Shown here one piece after another: positions 22,658 to 36,500 of a stretch of 64,000 bases of DNA. This DNA is from Quercus robur (lineage: Eukaryota > Streptophyta > Magnoliopsida > Fagales > Fagaceae): contig NC_065535.1 in the NCBI RefSeq assembly GCF_932294415.1, positions 27,560,782-27,624,781 of the forward strand, read 5' to 3'. Position 1 is the first letter of the stretch; each line of letters begins with the position of its first letter. Below the pieces are notes generated by a model that had not been told where the DNA came from, made no database searches, and worked only from the letters and a program-made list of their open reading frames with translations. The position numbers were made by a program, and so were the translations under genes.

Positions 22658-25600
22658 TTACCATATGCTGCTGTCCAACTTCTCTAGTTTCTGAACCATT
22701 GAATGATGCTTCCTGCCTTTGAATACTTCAATCAGTGATCGTAGTGCTTTGGATATCATCTCTTTCTTTTGGTCCCCAAGATATATATTTTCAAATTCAG
22801 ACTGATCACTTGTCTCTCCCAGTGAAGAGCATAGCACCTTAAACCACTCCTCAAGAAATGAAGCTTTCTACATGGAATGCAGTTAAATAGCCAAAAAGAG
22901 AGAAATTTGTCAAGCACTATGAGAAATGATGGGCATATAAAAGTCTAAATCAGTTAAAAGCAATCTGCCACGTCACCCCCCTTAAAGGTACAGACATTAT
23001 GGGAAAGACTATATTACTAATGTTGCAGACACACACCATAAGAGCAACCAGATGCAGGCATTTCAACATGGCAAATTCATGAAAACAGAGCATGGACAAA
23101 GCAATTAGGAGGTTCAAAAGAACACCACGTATATACATGCATGAACACATTAATTTTCCTCTCTCAAACATCATTACATATCATTTAGTCAACGCTTTAA
23201 TTAGACCTAAAGTTCTGATGATTTGATACAACTCCCTCCCTTTAATCCCCCCCAAACAAAAAACATATACCACTCTGCCTGAAATGAAACAAAATCTGTA
23301 TCTGAAAATGTCCAGCGTTTTACTGTGCATGAGCCATACAAGTGTCCGAATTTACAGATTTCCATTCAAACTTTATGAATTTGTAAAAGAAGTACTCCTG
23401 TCCTATATTGTTGGTCCTTTATTCCATTTAAGGATGTCCTAAAACATGATACTCTTCAAAAAGTCAATGGACATAATAATGTTAATAATTTTACCAACTA
23501 ACCTTTTATTTATTTATTTGATAAGTTGGATAATTTTATTAAAAAATAGATTACTGCATGCTTATGATTGAGCATTCTGTAACCTAAAAACATCACAAAA
23601 TATTATACTAAAAAAAGAAGAGAATGTGTGAAATCTATTAGCAAGTTACAATTTGTAATTCCCCAAACTCAAGACCAATAAAATAAAGTGCATATCAAAA
23701 ATGATTCTAGTTGAGTCCTTGATCTGTCTGTATTCTCAAATGTACGACTATTTCTCTCCTTCCACGATTACCACATCAAACATAGTGGTACAATGTTCCA
23801 TATCGGCAAAGAGTACTCCCAAACCAATTCCTCCATCCAAACAAAAGATCAACCACTCTCCTTGGTAAGACCCATTGAATCCCAAAGACATAAAAACCTG
23901 ACTCCATAAGTCATAGGCAACACCAAAGTGAATTAACAAATGATCTAAAATCTCTCCACTACACCGGCACATTCAACACCACCCAACTAAGGTATCTCCA
24001 CTACAGTGGCACATTCAACACCACCCAACTAAGGTAAATTCCTGCTTGATTAAATTACCATAAGTAAGAATTTTCTACAATTGCAATCCAAACAGAAAAA
24101 GAGACCCTCTTGGGGCCTTAACACACCATGGAAAAGAGTTAACTGATGCACCACGAAGAACCTCATAATAGGAGTGAACAATAAAAACACCACTCCCTTT
24201 CAATTCCCAGGTCATCTTGTCACCCCCTCCCTCCTAGGAGTAGTGGAGTATAGAAGGTCCAAGAAAGAACCAGCTGACTCCAGCTTCCAATCATGAAAAC
24301 CTCTGTGAAATCTCACATTCCAGATCTGGCCTTCCCCACCTTCCTGACTCTCCATGACTGAATGGACCGATGCATTCTGATCAAGCAAGCAAGCATACTA
24401 ATCATGGAACTAGTCTTCTAGAGAATGACTTCCACACCAAATATTCAATATTCCTTTTTATTTGAGTTGACATTAAAACTGGTAGTTTTGGAAACCTCTA
24501 CCTTTTAATTTGAAAGATAGTGCATTTAATGATATTCGCATTTGATGATATTCCCTTAAAAAGTTGGATCTACTAAATAGGAACAACAATATATGGCAGA
24601 GGGAGTATTAATGCTTGAAGCATGTCTTAGTCAAAGCTTCATCTTTAAGCGTTGGTGCTACTTGGGCTGCTTGTCAGCTAAACCATTATTGTGAAACCTA
24701 TCCATACTCACAGCCAGCATACTCAATGCATTAAATTATCCATTGCAGAAAATATTTCTTAGCAAGAAAAATGACACGTGTGAAAGCCACCCCCCCCCCC
24801 CAAAAAAAGAAAAGAAAAAGAACTGACATAATTTAAAATAAATTTTGACAGCATATTGACTATTATTCACGTACATGGAAGTACTTACTTTCACAAGAAA
24901 ATCTTTCAGAGGTTCATGATCAGTGCTTGAAGCAAGGCTAAGAACATGCAACATGGTTGAGGTTAGCTGTAAGAGGCAAAAAGAATAAATTAAATTTTAT
25001 AACAGAGAGAGAGAGAGAGAGAGAAATTAAAGGAAATAGGCTTACAAAACATAACAGCTCTCAATAATTCAGTAAATATCTATACCGAAAGAGGAGAATG
25101 TCACAATTTATATTTTGAATCATAAACCTCATTTGAGAGGGGAGAAAATAATGGAATAGAATAAATTGAAAATGATTTTTACACAATATTCCATCTAATC
25201 CCATGTTTGGGAGTTTTGTGGTAAGAAATTGAATAACTAGGCAGGGATGTTAATTCCATCCCATTCACTCATAAGCATTCATCCCAAAAATGAGAGGAAC
25301 ACTCATTCCTTTAATGAAATAAAGAAGAAATATTGATTCTACCACTATCCTGAGAAAAGACAAATAAAAGGTAAATGGTATAATATTACTTTTTTCTTTT
25401 TCTTTTTTTTGATAAGTAAATGGTATAGTATTACTTTCCCTTTCATTCCTTCTTAAATTCCCAGACACAATGGATACAATATGCCATAGTCCATTCCGTT
25501 CTTGTATAATCTACCAATTTCATTATGTTCCAATCTCTTATAAACTCCCAAACATAGTGGTACTTCCTCCCCCCCCCCCCCCCCCCCCCCTCTCTCCTGG

Positions 25601-27502
25601 TCAAATGTAGTCAGGAATTGGTGATTTGAAGTGTAGGGGGGCATTCATGATACTTTGCAAGCATGAACTGTGACAGTAGCACTAACAATTTGATGCAGAT
25701 TATCTGCACATACAAGCAGCATGGTGTTTAACATGACAAAATTTTGAATTTTCATTAAGTAGATATAAGTTCTGATAATAATAAAGAAACCTTTCAGATC
25801 CCAAGCAACTGAGATAATACAATCGCAAAAAATTATTCATGTTTGATCTCTAGTAAATAAGATCATAATTTTCATATAATAAAAATGTGAAACAATATGT
25901 ATTTCTTCTATCAACTTCAAAATAAGCATTCTTTTCAGATAATTAAAATAAATAACTTTACGTAACTATAACACACATCATTTGTCATAATATTTTGGAA
26001 ACTTATATGTCACTATTTACACACTCCCAATTCATCCAAACTGCTACGGATTGGTTACATGAATTCACCAATGTGACAGAGAAGCACAACCCTAATACAC
26101 CAGGGGTATATAATAGGAAGCACCCAAAGAAATGAATTCACCTCATCAATTCAATATAATATATTTCAGAACCCATATAATATTTGTCATACATTGTCCC
26201 CATTACTTCAAATTATATAATATATTAAATTTTATTATCTTATCTGAATCTGACAACTACAGGCAAATCGGGATAATCCCATATAATATCAATCCATACG
26301 AGTGCTCAAATGCAAAAGATCTAGGAGCTAGACCTGCTTCTCAAGTGCAACCCTATATTTGAAACTCGATGGCTCTGAAATCTGATCTGATCCTAGATTC
26401 TCTACTATATGCTCCAGGCCTTGGATGACATCTGGGAGGGATTTCCCATAATCTGCATTAAACAAACGAGGAGAAGACTAAGTTACCTTCTCATCCAATT
26501 ACTTATTTTAGAACAGGGCAGGAAACCTCAAGTTGAACAATACAAGAAGGTCCCAGAAAGCAGGAAATGAAACTATCATGGGGTTAAAAAGAAGATGACC
26601 ACGATGCAATATATATCCTAGCTTTGGCTTATGCTGATAAGTAAATGGAATTGTTGAGTTACTACAACAACTACAATCACATTTCAATCATAAAAATGGA
26701 GAAAGGAATCAAGCCTACTACTCACCATATATTGATGCTGGCACAGCCAAAGCAGCAGCAGCTTGTATCCTGATCTTAAAGTTGGAAGAATTGCGCAACA
26801 ACAGTAGAAGAATACTAAAAACAGATGGAGCCCTGCCAAATTATTGGGTATGCATAATTACATCATATTACAATGCACTTTAATACTCAATGGAAACGTT
26901 TATGACATGCTTACAAGGTGGATGACAAGAACTGTAACTAAATATTATCATTAAAAAATTTACAACTCGCCACAGCATACATGAACAATAAAAATATGAT
27001 AGTGCTAATTCAAGGCAAAAAAGGGGAAAAGAGGGACAAATGGAAAATTATGTATTTTCAACAGAGGCTGAATTAAACAGTAAAATATGAAGAGAAGAAG
27101 GAGAAGGAGATGACAATCACAGAAAAAGATTAAGACAACTTCTGCCACTTTTATCCCTTTTCTCATTGATGTCTATTTGTATCATAGCTAAATTGAGAGG
27201 AAAAATAACACAATAACAAGGAGACATACATCATTGTCACTACCCCAAGAAAAAGGTACCCAACTAATGGATGCGATTAACTATCTTGGACTAGCATTAC
27301 CAAAGGCCAAGGTATTTCATGTACTAAGGCTGTGTTTGAATTGGGTGAAAACCGTTTCTAGAAATCATTTTCCGTAAAACCCACGTGTTTGGCTGTCACG
27401 GAAAATGATATTTTCCGGAAAATGACTTCTGGTTGACTAATATTTTCACCTTTGACCCGGAAATGATTTTCTCCCCTCATTTTCACTTCAAATCATTTAA
27501 GG

Positions 27503-27557
<55 letters not shown>

Positions 27558-30500
27558 AGAGCCCAAATCAGAGAGAGAGAGCCCAGATCGCGCCGCGCCG
27601 ATCTCGTGAGCTCTAGTCCGACGACCGCGATCGACGCTTCGCAAGATCGCGCCGTCGATCGCGATCTCGCAAAGCGTCGATCGAGATCTCGCCTTCGCGA
27701 GATCGCGCCGGATCGAGATCGCGATCGATAGCGCGATCTTGCGAAGCGTCGATCGCGATCTCGCGTTTCGCGACGGTGCGCGCGAACGCGAGATCGCGCC
27801 GTCGCGAGATCGCGACGTTGATCGCGATCTCACCTTCGCGAGATCGCGATCTCGGATCGCAATCGTTGATGATTTTTTTCTGGATTGTGGCTTGTGTTTT
27901 TCTGGATTTGTGTTTTCCTTCTTCTTTTCCAAACACCAGAAAATATTTTCCGGAAAATTTTTTGAAATGCAACCAAACACATGGAAACATTTTCCTTTTC
28001 CGGAAATTAGCATTTCCGGAAAATATGTATTTTCCGGAAAACGTTTTACAGCAACCAAACACAGCCTAAGTGAAATATTTTGTTTCCTCGCTTTATGCAA
28101 AATGGTGTAATGTCCACTCTGAATGGTGGTATCCATCTAACGCATTCTCAAAATAGAAAACTGACAAATATAACCATGAGTTCAAGAGGCAAAGATGAAC
28201 TGGGAACAAAAATTTGATTTACCATTAGATGGGAATGGTTTAGAGTGTGTGAAAAGATATTTTGGGTAACAAAACCCCCTGGATACTTGCACTATCTGCT
28301 CATGAATCTGAAGAGAAAAACTAGCATACAGAAACACATCTAGCTCCAAAACAGACCTCATTGCACTTGAATCCATATGGCCTTTTCTATACATGCCCAA
28401 CCATGCAAGTTTCTATCCCCTTATTCAAATCTATAGGAGCACATGGAGTTCTACAAATAGCACAAACAGAGAACCTGAAACTAATATCCATATGCAAACA
28501 CCTAGATGAAGTACATGAAGTGCCAGTATAAAGATAAAATCTTCACTGTCTATTCAATTTCTTCACTATTACATTCTAATCAACTTATAATTACTTATTA
28601 GCATTAGCACACATCTACAATTTGTTAACACAAAATCAGGAAAATGCATATGTAAACAAATAGGCATCTCAACAAAAGCAAGCATAATTACCATACCAAT
28701 CCATGTCTTGAAGTCTTAATGTCTCATTTAGAAATAGGTTGCTCAATGCATGACAAACATTCCACTGGACCTGCTAGACAGACATGTCACGCTCAGTGCC
28801 CAACAGACTTGATATTAGAAACAAAGATATGCAAGTTCTCAGCCAAGTCCAACTAGAAACGTGGTTCCACAAATATAACAATGGGGATATGATACCTTAA
28901 CATTCCCAGTCGTGACACAAGAGATAAAAGCTTGGACCATTCTCTCAAGCCGACATGGATCTCCCATAGAAGCTGGATGGAGAGAATTTGACGTGTAGCT
29001 ACCTTTCATATAACTACTTGATGGACATACCTCATTGCTGCTGGTCTTTTGAGATAGGCCAGTATAGTCGATTGGTTTGTCACAAGCACCAGACAAAAAT
29101 GTATATTTAACAAATCTTGAGAGATTCCCAAGAGCCCTCACAGCATTTGATTTTATCTGATGGTAATGAAAAAGAAAGGACTTTCTAAAGCAATGAACAA
29201 TTATACATATTAGACAAGCATGAAAAAGAATACAAAAAGAAAAGTATAGTAGGCTTGGTAGCTATAACCAAATTCTTTCCAGCTTATAGATCATATCTGC
29301 TGCTGAACCCAAAAAAAAAGAGAGTAAAACCTGGAAATTAAGCAACTAAAGAGAGACTGTAATTTTCATACAAAAAAGTGAGGCAAGCAGCAGGTAGGGG
29401 CAAATGTAAAATGAATCAAAATGTTTGATACTTCATCTAGCTTGTGGTATTTGTGATATAGGCCAGATGCTCTGCATCAATATATTATCAGAAAGCAATT
29501 ACACTACTACTCACATAGATAATAAAACAAATCTACATACAAGATGGTCAAGTGTCTGGAATAAAAAGTATTGAGGTAAAAACTCTGAGAGAGACATCCA
29601 AAAATGGTTCTATATTGTTGGTCATATTGGTCAAGGTGCTATTCTAAGTTTAGAGAATATCTTTAATGATGAGTGCCTCCTGCCTCCCCATATCACCCAA
29701 CCAAAGGGCAAAAAACAAACCAATCAACAACAATTACCTTGTCTCCATCCATTGTAAGATGCAAAGCACACTCAATTAATAACCCAATTAATGAAGAGTC
29801 CGCATCTGAGTCTATAACAACAAATAATAATAAAACAGTAATTAAAATATTGAATGCAATGATTCTCCAAAAAAAAAAAAAAAAGCCTGACTCATAATAC
29901 GACTCTAGTGACTTCAACCCCACCTTTAGATTGTTTTGATTGAAAATCATCAACACAGTGGCGGATTGAATCACATATGTTGGCCAAAGCCCAAGAGGCT
30001 GTTATTCTTACCTGAAACAAGTATTTTCAAATAAGGTTTACCTCCTTCAGCAACAAAAATCAAATTTTTGTTTTAAATATATATAAAAAATAAAATAACA
30101 CAAAGAAAAAATATACCGAGACCAAGGGATCACGAGTGTTAATCTCAACAGCAGGGATAAACTTGGCAAGGATCTCTGCACTATATGGTTTACATTTTTA
30201 GTAAAATCTCTAGCCATTTTTCTTGCATAAAAACAAGTAGATAAAAGATTATAGGAATTTTAATAGACCATATAACAATATTTCAGAATCACCTCTGAGA
30301 AACTTGAGGAAAACATGAGATGACACCAATGGCTCGACAAGCAGCAGACCTAACTGAAGGCATCTCATCATTTACAGAAGCCTTAATCTACAAAGATTTT
30401 GCAATTAAATCCAGAACCTAATTAGCAAGGCATTCAATTCCATTCATCATAATACGGATAACAAACACAGGTTCAAGTCCACTTACTAAAGAAGAAAGAA

Positions 30501-33500
30501 TGAAATCTTGTTTCTCCTCCATGAGGGAAAAGAAAACAGAAGATGTTATACCCGCAAAACATGTAACTGATGCTGCTCTCACCTTCCAAAGGAAAAGGAA
30601 GAAAATTTAGATATATATATATATATATATATATGTTATAAGTAACAAAAATCCATTAAAATAAAAACACAAGGGCAAAGCCCGAACAAAAATAAAAACA
30701 AAGAACTAAATATATGTTATTAGAAGCTCAAAGAATCCAGGAATTCTAGAAAGTGTTAGAAGTTTAAGTCTAGTCATATAAAGTCTTCAAAAATAAAAAC
30801 TTTTGTCGTCCATATCTCTTTCCCCTCAAAACATTGGGCATTTTTCTCTCCATATTTATATCTGGTTTTGCCTTGCGTGTTGCTTAAAAATCTTTTGTTA
30901 CATTCTCAAACAATAACAAAACCCATTGTTCATCTGGATTGGAGAGACATTTTCAGAAGTGTTAACTATAAATCCACCAATACATTATAATAGCTGTGGC
31001 TTGCATAGATCCATTGTCCAACTCTATAACTGATTTATAATTTTAGTAGTTTAAACCAAAATTTTAAGTAATGATAATAAATTTAAAAGGAAAAAGATTA
31101 CATTTCACATTTCTCCACCACAATGCTGAAGGATGTAAATAATAATAACAATAAAGCTAAAAGAAACTAAGGCTCCGTTTGGATTGAACTTATTGTTGCT
31201 GAAATTGAAAACTGAAAACACTGTAGCAAAATAATTTTTAAATGTGTGAATAGTACCGTGGGACCCATTTTTAATATTTTTTAGTACGTGAACAGTATTG
31301 TAAACAGTACATAAACAGTAATTTTTGTCTCTGTACAGTAAACTCATGTGAGGTTACTGTTCACGTGCAGGAAAAAAAAAAAAAAAAGGGAAAACGTGAA
31401 ACCAGAAACGCAGAAAAACTCAGTTCCCAAACACATACTAATTATAAAAAAAATTAAAAAAAAAAGTTTCAAATTAACTTTTCACTCTGCTGAAACCTAG
31501 AGATGAGAACTTAAATTTAAGTCATATCTATCAAAAAAAAAAAATTGAAGTCATATACGGCCTTTTTCTTTCAGAGGTTAAAAGTATTTGGTTCACAAAA
31601 AGACTTGGTGCAAGTGACATGCAGTTCTGAATATTCACCAGCTTAGCATATATTGCATTCTCTTAACATTAGTATCCATCAATATCATATCTAAATACTT
31701 ATTCCAAAGGATATTAAACAATTGATGTATTTGAGCACATATTTGAAAGTGTTTCACATTCAGGAAAAAACAGCCGAAATAATAATAATAATAAGGATAA
31801 AATTACCTCTTCATTTTCTTTAAGCCCTTAAAACACAAAGACCCTGAATTTTTTTTCCTTAAATCAATGGATCTAAATGTCTTAATCCAGACATATAGCT
31901 TACTATAATAAAAAAGCTTTAGCAAATGGATTATCCATCTTCTAGCTAAAATTTTGCTAACCAACCCCCCCCCCCCTCCAGAAAAAAGCATTAATATCAT
32001 CAAGTTACAGTGCATAGTCAAAACTAACTAGCACTGTAGCTCAGAAAAATAAATGTATATATTTTTCAATGGTTCTCTCTCCAACTCAGATCTCTCTCTC
32101 TCTCTCTCACTGAGGCATGTGGTGGCTATTGTTGGGCACACAGTGACTAGGAAGCAAGGACACTTCATTTTGGCGAGCTACAACCATGTCAGACACTTGA
32201 CACGACTGGGACACTTTTGCCCGACACTGCTAGGACACAATAACAAGAGAAATCGAAAACCCTTTCACAATACAAAGAGAGCATTCATGCTCTAAATAGT
32301 AATAATGCATTTGAAAATTAATACTATAACTATCTTTATTCTTGGTTTATATTCTAATTTCTAAACATCCTTTAATAGTCATGGATTTGCTTTATTACCC
32401 ATTATTACTCTTAATTTGATATATATATATATATATATAAAACATTATTTGAAAAACAAATGCTTGATAATATATGGAAAATATAAATAAAAATATATTT
32501 AATAATTATCTAATAGACATGTCCCGCCGTACCCATATCTTATTTTTTCAAAAATTGTCATGTCGCCGTGTCATACACATGTCTGTGCTTCTTAGCTAAT
32601 TGGCCATTGAGTGGCTGATTTGGCTGTGAGATGGCCAATCCTGGCCAGTGGGTGGCCGATCATGGCCATGGAGTGTCCAATCTTCTGAATGGAATGGTGG
32701 CCAATCTTGACCGAACAATTTATTTGTGAATAAAAATAGAAAAGATCACTAATATTTAAATAAAGTAGTTAATAAAAAAAAATAGGGAGTCAAGTGTTAG
32801 TTGAAATAGCAAAGTGGCTTTTTGAGTTAAATTTTGGCTAAAATTTTGCTAGTCCAATGTGAATGCTCTAAGGTGTGTATAAACTTTTACTATCCTCCTT
32901 AAGACAAGATTGCTTATAAAAATGCCATAATGTCTATGCAGATAATATGACAGAATACAGCAGAGATATTATTTCTGTCTATGCAGATAATGGCAGAATA
33001 CAGCACACATATCATTTAGATCTAACCAAAAAAATTAAAGCAAGCAATATGAAATTCTAAAATTTTCATCAGGACCAAATATACTAATGAAACTTAATTG
33101 TTCAAAAAAATGAAAATCAAAATCCTAACCAACCATTGCAGAAGTATGCCATAAAGTTAGAGGCATATGCTTATCAATTGCCTCACACCACTGCTCAGTG
33201 CCTGTCTGACACGCTTCAGATTCATTTTTGGTAGCTTCTGTGCCATTTAGTTCATAAGATGGGGCTGACGATACTTTCTTCATCCTTATGCAGTCAGATG
33301 TAAATGGGGTAACTTTATCATCAAAAAGATCCTCAGTTCCTTTAAATCCAGATATTGCACGAAGACATTCATCCAAAACCTGAAAGTTTTAACATGAACT
33401 ATGACACCGTGATCAGAATAAGAACAGGAAGAAGGCATTCCCGTCACAAAAAATGAGAAACACATTTGAGGCACACTGCGCATCATCCAGAAGAGAAGTT

Positions 33501-36500
33501 CTATAAAGAAGTGGAAATATGACAACTGCATCTCTATCATGGTAAAAATGAGCATGTAGAACTGGAGGCTCTATTGTACATCTTCTGATATCCTCTTAAC
33601 TTCAAATACTATGAATTTTGCATTCAACCAACCAAAATTCCTAGATTAAGAAGGTTTAAGCATCATGATAAAACATAAAACAGAACTCTCCAGAAGCATG
33701 TGAGAGTCCTTCACAGGCCAAGATCTGATAAATACGTTAATCTCATAATAAAGAGACCATCAAAAGAGGTGCTAAGGAAGTGAACCAAAAAAAATAAACC
33801 ATATGGATCAGTACACACATTATTGAAGGACATGTTAGATTTGAGCAGAAGTAACAATACGATACTATCAGTAGAAATCATACAGGAGGGAATGCTTGGG
33901 ACTAAAAAAAGCACAATCTGCCTTTTTTTTCCTTTGCCTAGACAAACAAATAAGTTTTTTTTTGGTGCCCCCGCGGAGGGGGGGGGAGGGAATAGACATG
34001 CAAAGATGCCCTACCTTGACCGCAGCTGTAAGGACTTTTTCCCCAATAACCCCAACAATGTCTCCAGCGTTTCCCTTCCATGGCCTTGCAGGTACTTCAG
34101 GAGTTGCTACCATGAAGAAGCCATAAACAACGGTGGAAACTCGTTCCCAACATGCAAACATAATGTTTGGGTAATTGTGTGACACAGCTCTAAGTGCCTG
34201 TGACCAATAATATACGATGAATGTCAAATTCCAAAACAATTTATTACCAACAAAAGCAAAAATTTAAGTAACATCTTTAAGATCTTTGACCATCCTTTTT
34301 CTAAATTCTAGCATAATTTTCACAACTAATTAAAACATTGAGCAGCCACTAGCCAGTGTCTTGACAAAAGCTGTAAGTAAAACTCATTTTATCTAAGTAC
34401 CAAGGACACAGGTATGAGCACAAATCTAAGTATTGAGTTCATATAATAGGATGTTACTGTTGTAAGCAGCCTACTTAAGTATGGGTTTCAAATAGTCCCA
34501 TAAAGATTACATTTTATAATAATATTTGTGCCTCTTAGGCCAATGAGCAATAGCACAACTGACACTTCCTCCTCCCATAATAATTGGATGGAGGGTGAGT
34601 CGTGGGTTCAAGACCCAATGGGTGTGTGTAACTTACCAATAAAAAGAAAAAAGCTTTATGATTTTCTCTCATTTAATAACTGTGTAAGACAAAACCTTAG
34701 CTTTAATGAGCAGACTGAGTTAACCATATGCATCCCAGATAACATTTTTCAACAGACCCATGACAATTACCACATACCCCCCAGTCACCCAACTTCAGAA
34801 AAGACAAGGAGAAAATGGCAAGAACAGAGGATGACCAGACAAGAACTATTAACCCCAGTATTAATAATGGGAAATCAATCAACACAAATTATAAATAAAA
34901 AAAATACTAGCTTTCTTATGAAATTACCTGGAGAGCCTCAAAGCATATATTTGGGCTGGTTAGTTGTTCTGAGTATTGAAATATTGCAAAAAGAACACCT
35001 GACTTCTTTTCAGCCTCAAGGAAACCTGGAAAGAGGCATCAAAAGAATTTCCCAGGTAACCAAAAAAGAAAATACCAATGAAATTTCCAACCTTAATAAT
35101 AAGTTGATTATGCATATAAACATCCAGCCTAAAGACAAAGGCAGTTGCAATGAGAGAGATTTTTTGTTTGATAGGTAATAAAATTTTTATTGATAACAAA
35201 AATGCAATGTGTTTACGATTGTAAACACACGGCAAAGAAAGAATACAAACAAATCAAATAGCAGATCTAACAGAAATAAGGAAATCAGACAAGGAAATAC
35301 AATGCGTGAGGCCCCAAATACGGGACCACTCAAACAAAGTCCTAGCTAGCGATGTCTTCAACAGTTCAATAGGTCTCTCAATGTCCTCAAAAGTTTGGGC
35401 ATTGCGTTCCTTCCATACTAACCAAATAAGACACGCCGATACCATATTCCAAACCTTTGAAGAATAATTCCCCAACCAATTCCTCCAAGCAAAAAGAAGA
35501 GAGACAACTGTATATGGCATCACCCACTGAACCCCAAACATAAGGAAAACCTCACTCCACACAGCACGAACAAACTTACAATGGAGTAAAAGGTGATCCA
35601 CAGTTTCCTCATCACACCGACAAAGACAACACCAATTAACAAGACGCAAGTTCTTCTTAACAAGGTTATCTACGGCAAGAATCCCATCCCTAGTAGCAGT
35701 CCATAAAAAGAAAGATACCCTTTTAGGTACCTTAATACACCAAATGCTCTGCCAAGGGAAAGAAACAGAAGGGGATTTTAATAAAGAATTATTAAAGGAG
35801 CAAACATCAAAAATACCACTACGATTCAACTGCCAAATCATAACATCATCACCCTCCCCCCTTGGTATTCTAGCTTAAACATGCTAAAAAAAAGAGAGTA
35901 AATCTCCTCGTTTCCCAGTCATTAAATTCACAACAGAAAAGTAAGTTCCAACTCCTACTTCCCCCATTTGGTGCATATAAAATCATATCAGAAATCAAAG
36001 CTTCTTGAACCATAGCACGAACAAACAGTTTCGGATATAACTCTTTCAAAGAAATAGGACTGCTCCAGGGGTTGTACTAGAACCGAATGCGAGTACCCTC
36101 TCCTGCTACATAAACCACATGACTAAAGAAACTATCTGCATCTTCTCTAATACTCTTACACAACCCACAGCCATGTGTACCTCTGACAACTCTAGTGCAC
36201 CAACCTCCACTACCCTCCCCATGTTTGGTGGCAATAACCTGACGCCATAAATGGGTAACTTCCTTCCCAAAGCGCCATAGCCACTTCTCAAGCAAAGCTT
36301 GGTTAAAAAGCCCAATCTTCCGAATCCCCAAACCACCTGCCTCCACCAGCCAAACAACCTTATCCCAAGCAACAAGCGGATATTTAAAAACTTCATCAGA
36401 TCTCCCCCAAAGGAAGTTCCTCTGAATCCTCTCTAATCTGTCTGCTACATGTTGTGGAATGGTAAACAAAGAAAAATAATAAGTTGGAAGGCTCGACAAA

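Noticed and set aside
27483-28136. Long Arg/Ser/Asp-rich ORFs on both strands resembling RS-domain splicing proteins
   Set aside because: They are translations of GATCGCG repeats inside a MITE in an intron, open in several frames at once.
33868-34239. Plus-strand ORFs at 33823-34182 and 33896-34126
   Set aside because: They are antisense to exon 15 of the HEATR6-like gene, which has correct splice sites and phase.
34605-34615. Possible tRNA gene from the box B motif
   Set aside because: No cloverleaf can be drawn; the spacing and A-rich tail fit a SINE.
34528-35178. 216-codon plus-strand ORF
   Set aside because: It spans a SINE, intron sequence and the antisense of exon 14 of the HEATR6-like gene; no domain.
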